Made by a program: the position numbers and the translations under genes
In this document: piece after piece, positions 1 to 15,600 of the stretch
How positions within the stretch are numbered: the first letter of the stretch is position 1
Layout of the letters: every line of letters begins with the position of its first letter
Notes under the pieces: generated by a model
The model's input: only the letters and a program-made list of their open reading frames with translations
Databases searched by the model: none
Told to the model about the DNA's origin: nothing
Assembly: GCA_018340805.1 (NCBI GenBank)
Contig: JACMZG010001908.1
Location: 37,794,058-37,858,057, forward strand
Source of the DNA: Microvelia longipes
Taxonomy: Eukaryota > Arthropoda > Insecta > Hemiptera > Veliidae
Direction: 5' to 3'
DNA length: 64,000 nucleotides

Positions 1-597
1 CCATCTAAGGAAGGTGGGGGTTATCACTCGTAAAACTATACTTATCTTGGTATAACTTGTGATACTCAATAGAGGACGAGCTCTATATTAATATTTTTGT
101 TAAAAAATTTCCACAACAAATATATCAGTGCTATGTTTAATTGTGACCAGCAAAGAATATTTAAATGTATTGCGTTTTAAAATGAAATTTAAGTAAAATC
201 GTTCTTTGAAAAATACTGCATTATTCATAATTTTGTAAATAAGTTTATTGTAAATAATAAGCTAATTAAATTTTAAAGTTTTTGTAAAAATAAATAAAAA
301 AAAACTTGAGCTTTATTGTTAAATAGTTTATTTGCTAAGTCGATTTTTAATTGAAACATCATTTAATTAATTTATTTTTTTTAAATAAATAATTAAAAAG
401 TAGTGACAAGTTTTTAAAAAAGTGTTCGTATAAAGTGTTTAAAAAAATTGTATATATATTTTTAATATTCTAGAATAATAATGAGTAAACCAAATATTTT
501 ATAAACAAAAAAAAAAACAATTTATTAATTTATTTAAACAATTAGGAAATTTAATTCGTTTTTTGAAAATTTAAGTTTGTTTATAAGTGAGGTGACC
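1..597 (+). promoter_or_regulatory. 5' flank / 5' UTR of the amino acid transporter gene
   Basis: AT-rich sequence upstream of the first ATG (598-600). It contains many stops in all frames, so no coding sequence is apparent. The ATG sits in the context GTGACCATG, with A at -3, which is favourable for insect initiation. The transcription start and any core promoter motif cannot be placed with confidence. Confidence 0.35.
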
Positions 598-699
598 ATG
601 TCTGGAAAAAGGCAGATACCTGATTATCAGAGCATTGAAAGAGGGTCTACTAGTAGTTCAGACGTTACAAATAATAATAATAATAACGTCGAGAAAAAA
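598..699 (+). CDS. Transporter exon 1 (initiator exon)
   Basis: Encodes residues 1-34, a polar, Ser- and Asn-rich cytosolic N-terminus beginning MSGKRQIPDYQSIERG and ending VEKK. The exon closes in phase 0 at AAA|GTAAGT, a strong donor. The start was chosen because it opens the only frame that joins in phase to exon 2 and has a good ATG context. Confidence 0.8.
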
Positions 700-3600
700 G
701 TAAGTAAAGGTTTTGTTATATAAGTCGTGTGAATAACTAATTAGACTATTTTTGTTATTTAAGTCGTGTCTATAACTAATAAGACTATTTTTGTTATTTA
801 AGTCCTGTCTATAACTATTCAGACTATTTTTGTTTTTTAAGTCGTGTCTATAACTAATTATACACTACTTTGTTATTTAAGTCGTGTCTTAATAATCAGA
901 CTATTTTTGTTTTTGTCGTGTCTATATAACTAATTATACTATCTTTGTTATTTAAGTTCGTGACTACAACTAATCAGACTATTTTTCTTATTTAAGTCGT
1001 GTCTATGACTAATTATACTATCTTTGTTATTTAAGTCGTGACTACAACTAATCAGACTATTTTTCTTATTTAGGTCGTGTCTATGACTAATTATACTATC
1101 TTTGTTATTTAAGTCGTGACTACAACTAATCAGACTATTTTTCTTATTTAAGTCGTGTCTATGACTAATTATACTATCTTTTATTTAAGTCGTGACTACA
1201 ACTAATCAGACTATTTTCTTATTAATCGTGTCTATGACTAAATTAAACTATCTTGTTATTTAAGTCGTGACTACAACTAATCAACTATTTTGTTATTAAG
1301 TCGTGTCTACAACTAATTATACTATCTTTGTTATATAAGTCGTGACTAAACTAATCAGACTATTTTTCTTTTTAAGTCGTGTCTATGACTAATTATACTA
1401 TCTTTGTTATTTAAGTCGTGACTACAACTAATCAGACTATTTTTCTTATTTAAGTCGTGTATATGACTAATTATACTATCTTTGTTATTTAAGTCCTGTC
1501 TATAACTAATCAGACTATTTTTTTTTTTAAGTCGTGTCTGACCCAATTATACTACTTTGTTATTTAAGTCGTGACTCAACTAATTCAGACTATTTTTCTG
1601 TAATTTAAGTCGTTTCTATGACTATCTTATACCTTTGTTATTTAAGTCGTGACTACAACTAATCAGACTATTTTTGTTTTTTAAGTCGTGTCTTTAACCA
1701 TTATACTATCTTGTATTTAAGTCGTGACTACAACCTATTTTTGTTATTTAAGTCGTGTCTATGACTAATTATACTATCTTTGTTATTTAAGTCGTGACTA
1801 CAACTAATCAGACTATTTTTCTTATTTAAGTCGTGTCTATGAATAATTATACTATCTTTGTTATTAAGTCGTGACTAAACTAATCAGACTATTTTTGTTA
1901 TTTAAGTCGTGTCTACAACTAATTATACTATCTTTGTTATATAAGTCGTGACTACAACTAATCAGACTATTTTTCTTATTTAAGTCGTGTATATGACTAA
2001 TTATACTATCTTTGTTATTTAAGGTCGTGAACAACTAATCAGACTATTTTCTTATTTAAGTCGTGTCTACAATAATTATACCTATCGTTTGTTATTTAAG
2101 TCGTGACTACAACTAATCAGACTATTTTTGTTATTTAAGTCGTGTCTACAACCTAATTAATACTATCTTGTTATATAAGTCGTGACTGACAACTAATCAG
2201 ACTTTTTCTTATTAAGTCGTGTAGATTATATTATCTACTTCCGTTATTTAAGTCGTGACTACAACTATTTAAGTCGTGTCTAACTAACTTTGTTAATTAA
2301 GTCTTGACTATGACTAATTATACTATATTGTATTAAGTCGTTGTCACAACTAATTTACTATCCTTCTTATTAAGTCACTACTAAACTAACCAGACTATTT
2401 TTGTTATTTACGTCGTGTCTATAACTAATCAGACTATTGAAATGATTTCTATTCTGAAATGAAGCTACGTTGATTATGTATTCCATAATGTATTATGATT
2501 GACCCTTAAAGATGAAGCGACTTACGAGCCAATTTTTACATTAAAGCCAATAGAAAGTGGATAATGATTTAACCGGCTAGGTAAGTTTAACCTTCTCTAA
2601 GAGAGTTATAAGGTTATAATAAATCAATCTTTGTCACCTTTTCACATATTGTTTGTGATTTGTTTTGTGTTATAAACGTTCTATTATATTAATTAGGGTA
2701 TTATTAATTGTATCGTTTATTTAATTATATATTAATTTATTTATTTGATTATATATTATATCATAGGAGGTGAGGTTACGTTTTCAATGTTTTAAAATTA
2801 AGCCAATAGGGCCTCGCTAGTAATAATATTTTTTTGCTGAAATAGTTATTTACTTACTATGGGAGGAAACAGAGTCATTACGTCCCGGTTGTTTGTTGTT
2901 TCCTAAGGCGTAAGCCGAGGGAATCATTATTTTTAAATTTAGAAGCGTAACCAAGGGAACCAGAAAGTTTACTCCCGAGGCGGAACCAAGAAAGAAAATT
3001 AAAGAGGAGTGTAATGACTGTTTTCTCCCGAGGCACGTACAAGATTTTACCTTATTATGCATAGACAATATATATACGGCATATTTTAATGCTTCTAAAA
3101 TAATTATTATACATCATCGGAAAATATATAAAGGAAATAAATATCTGTAAATTTTGTCAATTATGACCGAAATATTACAGAAAATACAGACTATGTAGTC
3201 AATGAACATGACAGTGACCTAATATGTGCAATCTAGTTTTAAAAAATAAAGATAACAATGTGACAGATACCTATAGAGCGAATCAGCAATTTGTGAAAAA
3301 GATTATTTTTGTTTTATTCATTATTTGCAAGACTTTGAAGTTCTCAATTGTAGACTAAGTTGGTTCCTGTGGTGATAGCGAAATAAATCAAGGGTAAAAA
3401 AGCACTCAGGTTATGTTATTAACTCGTCAGCCAATAATATAGCTATAGCTATGCGTTGCATCAGGAATTAATGCTAGAAAAATACATCAAATAAAATAAT
3501 TAATAACAGGCTCGCTAGCTAGAATATATGACAAATTGATAATTCATTAGAGATATATTGCTATAAATTATAGCATAATGAAAAGTCTTCGCTCGCTCGC

Positions 3601-6600
3601 TAGAATATATAAAAAAATTGATTATTATAAATATATATAATATATATATATTATATATATATATATATATATATTATACAAATTATATATATAGTATATA
3701 TTATATAATATTATATATATATATATATATATCATGTGCTGTGTTGTGGTGTGTGTGATGTAAAATTAATAAAAGGGCTCATATATGAGTAGCGTGAATT
3801 GAGTATATTGTCAAATAAAATATTATTTAATTTCATCTAACTAGATTAATGATTATAGTATATCAGTGTTCCGGTCACCGCTCACTCAATAGTATAATGA
3901 AATACAACAAAGGTTTCGACGTATCTAACTCTCATCTTTGATGCAATATATAACTTAGTTATATACTAAAAATTAATCTAGAAAGATAAATACAATTATT
4001 TTATATAATTTATTATTCTTGGTTACATGCACCTCACTAGTATCATAACCATACATCCTACCGACCCTCTCTTCTTTGTCAAGGAACTGCGAACACAAAT
4101 TAATAAAGAGTAAATACACGCACTAAAAAAACATTTTATTGCATTATATCAAGGTAACATTGAATTTTAATAATTAACAGGTAATTTTCATTTCGCACCC
4201 TCTACTAAGATATATGCTTGTGGATATATTATTGCTCCGAAATGGAAACATAATTAGAAAGATAGTGAAATTATTTAAAACGACGTCAATACGCAAGGAG
4301 TTAGAGATAATCGCGCTCACAAGGCGGTTAGTAATATTTTTAAACCTCCGTAATTTATTTTTTCCTTAATAAGATATCATAATCACGTTTTACCCTCATA
4401 TCTAAATTTAAAGTAGATGAGGCATATAATAATCCGATTACAGTTTGAGTAATGTAAGAATCAATATCATTTAATAAAAATTTGTCCTAGTGACAAACCT
4501 AATGGTTTGCTCTTATATAGTCAATATAGTAGATTCATAAGCACGGTTCTAAAGTGTAGCAGAAGATCTCCAATAGACTATCATTTGGTTAATTTTAAAA
4601 ACCAAACTAAGACAGCATCTTATTGTTTTTCCATTTGTTTCTTTAAAATTCTCAATATAAATATACGATAAAAAAGTCTATATAGATGAACATCATAAAG
4701 ATTAAAAAAATCAATAAAATTTATGAAAAAAAACTGTAATTATCTTATATCATATCATATTTCTAATCGATTATACAAACATAGTATAACAAAAACATAA
4801 CTTATGTATTATAAACAGAAGTACGTATAGTAAGGATTAAATTAAAATATAAGTCTGAGTCAATCAAGATGTTTTCGACGATACATCCCCTTATGTCGAT
4901 TTTTACACCACAGTATAACCATCTTTCTGTTTTATACTACTCAATATACTATGGAGTTATGGAAAGTATATATAAATTATAGAAATTAAATAGGTTAATA
5001 GTAATTTAGTGACGCCTCTCAAAAATACTAAAAACACGGTTATAGGACCTTTTGCTGACGCGTGACTTGCATGATGAGGTAAGAATGATTACTCACATAC
5101 GTTATAAGCTTCCTCTAATGGCTATATATAACTAAAATATTTCATAGATGAAAACTAAATACAATCTAGTAAAGAATAAATAGAAGGGAGTTCTTTCTGT
5201 TATCGCTCTTTTACTAATCGATTTTTTAATGTCTTACAAATACTTGTTAATGGCAATAATTCTATGCCTTAAAATAGACCTAGTAACAGTTATAATACAT
5301 AGGAAATCTCGAAAAAGAAGGCAGCGATGTTCTCTAGCGAGTCGTCAACTCGAGAATTCAAGCTAATGTGATTTGAAGAGAATACGTCATTCCATAACCA
5401 CCTTATCTGAGCTTATTACATTAATTGATAAGATAGTATGGAGATTATGGTCAGCTAAAGTCGCCATGAAAAGCATCTCTCTGCCCCACAATCGATAAAC
5501 CAATAAATGAATACAACGTGATTCCGTCCATAACGATTGCGTGTGTCATTCCATTTAGATATTACTGCATCTAACATATAATCTCAGAGACAATTCTAAA
5601 ATAATAATAAACTCGTATGTTAATAATTTTTATACCGTAGAATAACGTAATCAGTCCGCTTATAAATATACGTGGTACGATATATACAAATATAGTATAG
5701 GTTTATAATGAGGGAAAATAGATAATAATCGAGTCTACTGAACGTTGATTGTGTTTGATGCTATATCTATTAGCATACGTTTAGCAAGACTTATATGTCA
5801 GTGAGATCTGACATTCTTAATTGCCTTAACCATCTCGTGAAAATGTATCCATTTATCATTTCATAAAAATCGAATAATATAATGCAAGCCTAAATGATAT
5901 ATTTATTCATTGTACGGTAAATAGGTTAGTATAAGTATAATAAAAACAATGATTAATATACTAATAAAAAAACTTTACTTTTCTAAAGTATATATATTCC
6001 TACTATTTGTATTAAGCCTATATATTATTCTCAATCTTTAAAATTACAACTACTAATAAAGCTGCCTCATTCTATTAGAACTAGTCAGTGTCAGGGTGTA
6101 TTTCCCTCAATATGAAATATAATATGTGTAAGAATAAATTCGAAGCGTTCGATATACTAAATCATAAATGTTATCATAGAAAAGACTCGACATTCAGATA
6201 GAATATTATGACAATTTATAATCAGTTTACATTTACGTAGATTTACGCGATACTTAATAGACGCTCTGTTCTATAGATATTACCGCATAATCGAACGGTA
6301 AATACAAGCTGCCCAAGACGCATGAAGCGACTAAATATTTATTCTCATATTCGTATAATTTGTCAACATAAGAATAAAAGAGACTACGTTGTCTTATCTA
6401 ATATATTATTATATATAGTCGAAGTACATTATCTTTTGAAATAAACATTGCGACAATAAACTTTTTCTAGATATCGATCAACATGAATAGAACGTTGTTA
6501 GTGAGTATATATCTTAATAATAATAGATGCACAGAAAGTATCTGGCCAATTACATTCTCTTAAAGTTCTTTTCATATACTATATACATACATAACTAATA

Positions 6601-9600
6601 TAGCAATTAAATATAGATCTAAAAGCAAACTATAATATAAGAGTAAGGTAGTTACAGTTATATATGTAATTGATATATAGCACGATAGTTTTTAGTATTA
6701 CGCTTTGATTTATAAATAGGTTATTCAAAGTATTTCCATTCTTCGATTTCATTCCGGAGAGTTTCTTTTGACGTGTGAAGAGACATAAAGACATAGTTAT
6801 ATTCTATGATTGTAGATCAAGCTTTCCCATCCTGCCCCCTAATACACAACATGATCCGTTTGCCAGTAGTCGGATATTATGTAAACAGTGCAGTTTAGAC
6901 TTTGTCATTTTGCAGAGTCACAACGAGTGAAAGTTTCAAGGCTCATGCCTCACGCCGCATTATGGACCTGTTGGTGACGTATAGAAGTACTTGCGATACT
7001 CAGAGGTGGTTATCGACTACCTCGAATTAGTGATCTGCAACACATCTCCCTCAATGAACATTGATAATGTCTGAATGCGCAATTGACAGGGTAATTCCCA
7101 AATGTAGCAATGCTAGAATTAGCTTCGTGTTGATCTGTACATTCCTAGTGTCTCTCGCACAACTTATATTGTTGTCAACCATTCAATGATTTTACAAAAC
7201 TTGGTTAGTATCATTAAATAACTAATTCTATAGAACGAACATAATTGTGCAATCATAGTTTAGAGGTATTTGTTTGGTAAGATCGAAGTTATTGTAGTGT
7301 GTGAGGGTTGATTACATATCTAGCAATGCGAGTGATGAGTCGCAAAATAACTACCGTAACATATATTATTGCACGAAGTTTGGCAATTATGTGGATAAGC
7401 ATATAATACGGCTTCGTCACTAATAGTTAGACAGCAGCTGACAATTGCATGGTCGATAGCTGAATGTTATTATTTTATCAATAGATCTATCTTTGGCAGG
7501 TAATAATTATAATACTGGAAAACAATCTATTAAGATATAATGTTATAATATGATAATCTTGGTTTAAAATAACATTCTATGGTTTTTAAGCCCTTGAAGA
7601 TTGGAAAAATATATTTGTATCTTGATAAAAATCAAAATATATTTGTAGCGAAATAGCAAGTCATTTTTAAAATTGCGGGCAATAAGGTGGAAACTATTTT
7701 ACACGTTCGCCAGATCGTATTCTCTATGCTCATCCTCACTACTCGCCTTCAAAATTTATTAAAATCGTCAAATGTACTGCAACACGTCGTCGGACTTACT
7801 TTAAACGTCCTCAGACAGTAAATACAATTGTAACGCTTAAAATTAGAGTACATGAAAGAGAAAGAAATAAAATGATCGGGAACGGGATACCTCAGAGCTT
7901 TTTGTCTCTGTAATTATTTCCCTATGCATAAGTTCACACTATTGGCACTCAATTCGCTCTCTATTTAATCTTTATGAAAAAACTGCAACAGTCCCAAAGG
8001 TTCATGTAGTGGCAATTTTCGATGCTGCTAAACCCGAGGGATATGACAAAACCCATGGATACACTTTCCGTTTTTAAAAAAATATCTTATTAGTTTATTA
8101 GAGAACAATTAAACTGAAGAAGAATCCCCATAAACCTTTTTTCCAGACTAGATGAACATCTTTTAATCTATTATAACATTGAGGGACGCCTAACTGGAAA
8201 GGATCCTATAGCCTCTTTTCCAGATTAGATGACACCTTTCAATCTTTATAACATTGAGGGACGCCTAAACTGGAAAAGGATCCCTATAGCCTTTTCCAGA
8301 TTAGATGACACCTTCAATATATTAAAAATTGAGGGACACCTAGACTGGAAAAGATCCCTTATCCTCTTTCCAGATTAGATGACACCTTCAATCAATATAA
8401 CATTGAGGAGACACCTAAACTGAAAAGGATCCTATAGCCTCTTTTCCAGATTAACACCTTTCTTATAAATTGAGGGACACCTAGACTGGAAAAGGATCCC
8501 TATAGCCTCTTTTCCAGATAGGTGACACCTTTCAATCTATTATAACATTGAGGGGACTACTAAATGGAAAAGGATCCCTATAGCCTCTTTTCCAGATTAG
8601 ATTGACACCTTTCAATCTATATAACATTGAGGGGACACCTAAACTGGAAAAGGATCCCTATAGCCTCTTTTCCAGATTAAGTGACACCTTTTAAGGCTAT
8701 TGAAACATTGTGGGGTCACTTAGACTGGAAAATGATTTTTTTGAAGGTTAATATATCCATTTTTCATTTATTATTCCCCCCACCCATAAACCCCTGGTTC
8801 CCATCAGTCCCAAAGATTGCTAATGAAAAGGAAAATGTATCCATTTCCCAGTGTATTACCCCCACCCATAAACCCCCTGGTTCCCATCTGTCCCGAAAGA
8901 TTGCAAATGAAAGGAATGTATCCTTTTCCCAGTGTATTACCCCCCACTCATAAACCCCCTGGTTCCCATCTGTCCCGTGTGATTTGCAAATTAATGGAAA
9001 ATATAATCATTTTATAATTAATTAATGTTCAAAAAGTAAATAAAACCACAAGTGCGACACTAACTATCTATTTACCATATGACACACAAAGCTAGTTTAG
9101 ATGACCCCTAAGGGGACACCTAATCTGGAAGAGTGCCGTCTTAAAAACACCAGAAATAAATAATTCCGGTGATATCCCGGTTTCGGATTTTTTGGAAACT
9201 TGATACTTTTCCTATACGGTATAATAAGGAAAAGTAACAAGACGTACAAGACAAAGTAAAAAAAATGATTTATTTAAGGATTTTCGTGTTGGATAAATAA
9301 TTATAGACACAAGATATTAATAATCTAAACCAAGCAATTACCATCCTTAAATTGACATCTTGGTAATAAAGAACATTGATTGCTACTTTTCTTCATTTAT
9401 TCTGCAATAAAGGAAAAATATTGCGTTAGCAAAAAATATCGAAACCGGTATTTTTAAATTTTTTTTAAGACATTACCGGAATAGTTTTGTGAAAACTACG
9501 CCTATTGAGTTGTTTTCACAAAGTTGATTGTCTGTATGTCTCTGTATAATTCCGCCCCCAAGTGTATTTATGCTAGAGAATTGAAACTTGGTATACAAAT

Positions 9601-12600
9601 CACTCTTTAGTACTAATCGTAAAATAATTTTCTGACGTCACTAACCCGCTATAATGCCTTATAAAACGTCATAAAATCGGGGACAAATGTTTTGATCGAT
9701 TTGAACTTTAGCAGGCATGTAGTCACATACACCTGGTGTTTGATGATATATGTAAAAACTCGGGTACGGGGTACCTTGGAACTTTTCATCATTACATCGG
9801 ATTAGCTACGCTCATCCTCCTTGCTTCGCTCGTCTTCAGAGAGTAAATGCATCCGTATCATTCTTAGCGGTCGTCCATACAGCACTGACCACGCTTAATG
9901 GTCCTCAATTTTTATGATCCAAAAAAAAATCATGGATATACTTGTCGTATTGAAACGAAACGTAGTGTACTTATTTATTAGGTAATGTTATACACTTTTA
10001 TCAAATTTCAACTCAATTAGACCATCTCCGAATTTTTATTTTTTTTTTTTAAAAACGTACACAAGTCATTGATAAAATTTAAACTAATGCTGATAATGAG
10101 ATGAAAACTTGGCACATTATGTTAGTCTTTTACATAGGTCACATGTGTGCCGAATCTCAATCTGATTTGCATTATTTTTACCGCCGTTTATGATTTTACG
10201 AAATTTTTCCCTGTCATATTGCGGGTTATTGACCGTTCATAAAAAATATTTTTGGAATGCTCAACTCAAGCGGTATAGACTTGGTTTTGTACAAAGTTCA
10301 ACTCTCTAGTAAGGCCGCTACGATGATAACAGACACACTATACATATAGACAGACACTTGGCGAAACCACTCAGAAGGCTTTTTAAAAAACACCTGAACC
10401 GTGATGAGTTCCCGTTTCATCCCGCGTTTTCGGATTTTTACAAACACAATTTACTTTTCCTATATACTACGGTATAAATGAGGAAATGTAAAAAAATGAA
10501 TGGGGTGATTCTATGTCCCAAGGGCGACAAAAAACACGGTATTGACCAGGGGTCCATTCTCAACCGTTCTCTCGCAAGGTCAAATTTCATCATTTTTTAA
10601 GGGATGCGTATGTTGGTTTAAAAACATGCTTTGACTCCCAAAGTATAAATAATTACAAATAAGTTATGAATATTGTTTGAAAGCCAAGAAAAATTCCTAA
10701 AGAAAAAATATACATTCATTTCATAAAACAGTTTAATTGTTTATAGAAAGCTAAAGAGTTGCATTTTTCTGATTTTTTTTAAAAAAGCTCAATAACTGTT
10801 TTAAAAACAATAGAAAATTTTAACGGACCTTTGGAAAAACTTCTTTGTTTAACACAGTTTTGATCAATACCAATATCATTACCTATGTATAGGACAAAAT
10901 TACCAGTAATTGAAGTTAAAAGGTGTTTTTAATTCATTTTTATCATTACAATCGTGGGGTTTTGCTTTAGTAATTGGGTTTCTTGTTTACTTTTGTCAAT
11001 ATTAGAATATTTTATATTAATGCATTGATATCAAATTTTGCGAATGATAGAACATGTAGAACTAAATTGTGATTATTAACCTAAAAAGTAGATATCTCTT
11101 GCTCTTAAAAATTGAAAACTCAATGATATCAGAACAAACATTTGTATTAATTTATAAATATTCATGCAATTAATTTCTATACTAATACACTTAATTTCTG
11201 TCTAGACTTCATTCTCAGGACATGGTCATGGGTTAAGTACAAAAGCTGCTGCTATTCTAATAGCTGGAGAAATGGCAGGGAGTGGCGTTTTAGCAATACC
11301 TAGAGCTGTTGTCGATGCAGGTATACAGTTTTTAAAAAATAAAAAAGAACAAAGATTATTAGAAATTTAGAACCATGTTATCTTATAATTTGCTTGAAGT
11401 TTTATTTATTTGAAACCGACCATTATTTATTAAGTTTTGATAATAATAACTGCTACAACATTTAAGATGGAATGATTATAATTTGTGCTTATGTAGTTGG
11501 CAATACTGGTGTTGAAAACCTTCAATTAAATAGATTGTTGGTCTCCATAATATACAATGATTTAACATTAGAGACACTAAAGAAACTATATTCAAAGGTT
11601 GTTAGATTACTTTATTGTTTATTATTAATAAGAAGTACAATAAAGAATTCTTCTGTAAAGAATGAATAATAAAGTAATCTAACAAACAACAATTATGGTG
11701 TTGAAACCCTTCAATAATAATATTAAATAGATAATTGGTCTCCATAATATCCAATAATTTATCATTAGGGACACTAAAGAAACTTAAGGAAGTTAAATTA
11801 CTTTATGTTCATTCTTTACTAAGAAGTACAATGAATAATATAGTTAAATATAAGTTTAAATATAGTTTCTTTAGAATCCCTATGATAAATCACTTAATTA
11901 AAATAGTTCCAGATGGAGTAACTTATAAAGCTCTATGTCTTATGGATATTTTTCAGGTTGGATGGGTCTAGTAATGGTAATAGTGTTATGTGGAAACGCT
12001 TGGTTCTGTGCCACCAAGTTAGGCGTTTGTTGGGAAATAATTGAAGAAAGATATCCTGAACAAAGAACTCATAGTAGGAACCCATATCCTACCATCGCTA
12101 GTAAAGCATCAGGCAGGTTTGCAAGGTACTATTTCAGACAAATTTGTTTCTATAAAAAAGGGTGCTATTAGTTTTATAAATAATATAGTAAAATACTGCA
12201 AAACAAGTAAAATTAAATTATTTTTTCTAAGAAAAAGTCGAATTATAACCTATTAAAAAGCTAACCTATAAAATATAATTACCTTTTTTTGTTATCGATA
12301 GGTTTAATTATTGTGTAATTTTTCAGTAATTTGCTTTTCTGACTTTATTAAATAGTATTTTTATTATCTCAAATGATAATGAATTAGAGAAATGTTTTTA
12401 AAAAATAAAAATAGATAAATAACGTGACCTATAATTATTATAATGTATTCTAGAAAAAAGGAAAATGTTGTAGTATAATAAAATTATTCCACTTCTTTTT
12501 GACCAGCTTTTAACCAACAATTTTTACCAACATAACAAAACTTAAATCAAGAAATGGTAAATACATTCACATTACATAATTTTTTTTGAAAAGGTTACAA

Positions 12601-15600
12601 AAAAATTATATTATTTTCCCCTCTGTAATTGTATAAGTGTGATTGGCCACAAGCGGAGTTATTCAAAATAGGAAAAGTCTATCCACAAAAATAATAGTTT
12701 ATTGTGCAAAGCGCTTTTAACCTAACATGAGGCTATCATCAGTCCCTTATAGATAATTATAAACTCTAGTTAGTCTTAATCAACTTACCAAGCTGTTACC
12801 ATCTCAAAAAAGAAAATAGTTTTATTTTTCTAACTTTCATCTTATGTACTGATGATGATCTTATGTTAGGTTGAATGCGCTTTACCAATTAGCTATTATT
12901 TTAGTGAAGGGACTCTTTTCTTAGTTTCCTTGTATAAGTGAGATGTTTATATACTAGAAAGGAAAGAAATACTAGATACTATAAGAACTTGGAAAGGAAA
13001 TAAAGTTTATTTCTTAATCATATTCAGAAATTAAGTTTTACTTCTGATTAATGTTCAGTAGGAGTATTTATTTTGAGTAGAAATATGCACTTATTGGATT
13101 TTGAAGTACCCATTGTTAACATTTTGAATTACATTAGAGCTAGAAATATTACCAATACATGCATTGTTTGTTTTTCAGTTTAATAGTATCAGGCTGTATG
13201 CAGATAACATTATTTGGTGCCGGAGTAGTATACCTTCTGCTAGCATCTCAAATAGTGCAAGATATTTTCCAGCCATTGCTCCCAAGTGTCACCTACTGTA
13301 CATGGTTTATATTATTTTCATTATTTATTATACCTCCAATGTGGCTGGGATCACCAAAAGATTTCTGGTACAGTATTATAATTCCAATGTAATATAATGT
13401 CTAAATATAATCATGTAAAATAGTACTCTACCAAAAGTACTCTTTTTGTACTCTTGTCAGGACCATTGATTAGGTTTATAAAATAAACTTTACAAAAAAA
13501 TTTATATACTCACACTGCACTAAAATATAAAATAATTAACATTAGTATGTTATACTACCTGGTACATACAAGCAGTCTAATATGTAACAAGATGTTTCAT
13601 ATATTATAGAAATAGGAGGTAAATATCACTTTAAAGATATAAACTAAAGAATAATTTTAGTTTGATAAATTTTTGTAAATTAAATTTTTTTGTAAAGTTT
13701 ATTTTATAAACCTAATCAATGGTCCTGACAAGAGTACAAAAAGAGTACTTTTGGTAGAGTACTATTTTGAGTGTATTAAGTTCTGTGCAGGAATTCCATT
13801 CAAATTTTTTGTTTAATTATTTAGAAGTTATTAGAGAAGAATTATACTCTTTTTACTACTCCTTATTTATACCGTAGGTGTATAGCAACAGGTATTTTAG
13901 CAAATTTCCAAAGAAAAAAAATACCCAATAAAGTAATATGCATGGAGTGGAAGGATCTTATTTTTGTTTTTAAATTTATTCAATTAGAATAATTTTACTC
14001 TTAATTAAAATTTCAGGGTAGTTGGTGTAGGGGCATTAGTGACAACAGCTATAGCATGCGTATTAATGGTAGCTCAGATAGGTTTAGACTGGGCAAATCC
14101 AGAGGTGCCAGCAGCACAGCATGTACCAAAAGGAGTGTTCCCATTTTTCTTATCATTTGGCGTCATAATGTTTGCTTTTGGAGGAGCGTCTACTTTTCCT
14201 ACCATTCAGAATGATATGGTAGATAAGTCTAAGTTTAAGAAAAGTGCAATTATTGGTTTCATAGGTAAGTCTAAAAACAATAATTAAAGTATACATAATT
14301 TTGGTAAAGTACTTGAAACACATTTTTACATTAATTAATTACATCTTTAATATAAATATTTAAAACTTAATTTATTGCTCTTCCCAACTAGTTATTTAAA
14401 AGGGGGAAAATCAAAATTTATAAAGACCCATAGTTTCTTAGGCAGCCCATGAGCTGACTTGAGATGAACCAACAGATACTTCCTGTTGGCAACAGCAAGT
14501 ATCGACGGTAGCTGATTTTCCAATATTAATTTTATATGACTCATACCAACAAATAATTTAAAAAAATGAAACTTATACTTAATCGTTGAAATTTGTTTCA
14601 GCTATTTTAGCTCTGTACTTTCCAGTAGCATTGGGAGGTTACTTGGTGTATGGAGATGCCGTGGCACCCAACATTATTTTATCAATTGGTAGAGGACCAT
14701 TAGTTATAATAGCCAATATATGCATGGCTTTACATCTTATACTAGCATTTCTTATTGTGGTGAACCCTATCTGTCAGGAAATAGAACATATTTTAGATGT
14801 TCCGAGAGGTGAATGGTTTTTTATAATACTTATTTAATATTAATTTCTAAAATAAAGGTTTTAAATCAAATCCTTACAAAATTATAAAGGTATAGTAATA
14901 TAATAAATAAAGCAGCGGAATTTCAGTATAAATTTGCTTCCTCCAGGAATATGAAAATAATAAAAATAATTGCAAAAACGTATCCCTATAATATAGACAT
15001 GTAGTAATACTTTTCTGCATAAAATTACTAAGATATTTCTATATTTATAACCAATTTATTCAAGACAGCAGTCCTCTAAAAATGGTTTTCATTTAAAACG
15101 TTTTAAACGTTGTACACACTGATTAGGTTTTATAGTTTTACTATATTACTCTATGATTTCACAGAGACTTTGCATCATTAGTCAAATCTAAAAAAAATAT
15201 AACCATCACCAATTAAAACCATACATGCCAATTTGAATTAAACATAACTAAAGTATTTAGTTAATCATGAGTTGGTGATGATTATATTTTGTTAGATTTT
15301 ACTGATGATGGAGCGTGTCATTCTGCAAAACATTTAAAATGTTTAATTAAAACCAATTTTTAAAGACTGGAGTCTTCAATAAATTGATTATAATATTATA
15401 ACAGTCCATTAAAATCTTCACTCACTAATTTAAAAACTATTTAATTTTTAAGTTAGTAAATTAGGTGTGTAGATTAGTAATGATGATGTAAACTACTGTC
15501 CAATATATTTTGTATCACATATTTTGTAAATTATTTGAAGTTAGTGTGTATGAGAAATTCTACTCCCTTTGATGCAACATGATCACTAGTACCAACATGG

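Noticed and set aside
716..2440. Regularly spaced repeats resembling a CRISPR array
   Set aside because: Whole units repeat, with no unique spacers, no cas genes, and an eukaryotic intron context. It is a minisatellite.
8681..9017. Pro-rich 90- and 66-codon frames
   Set aside because: They are shadows of the 82-bp tandem array.
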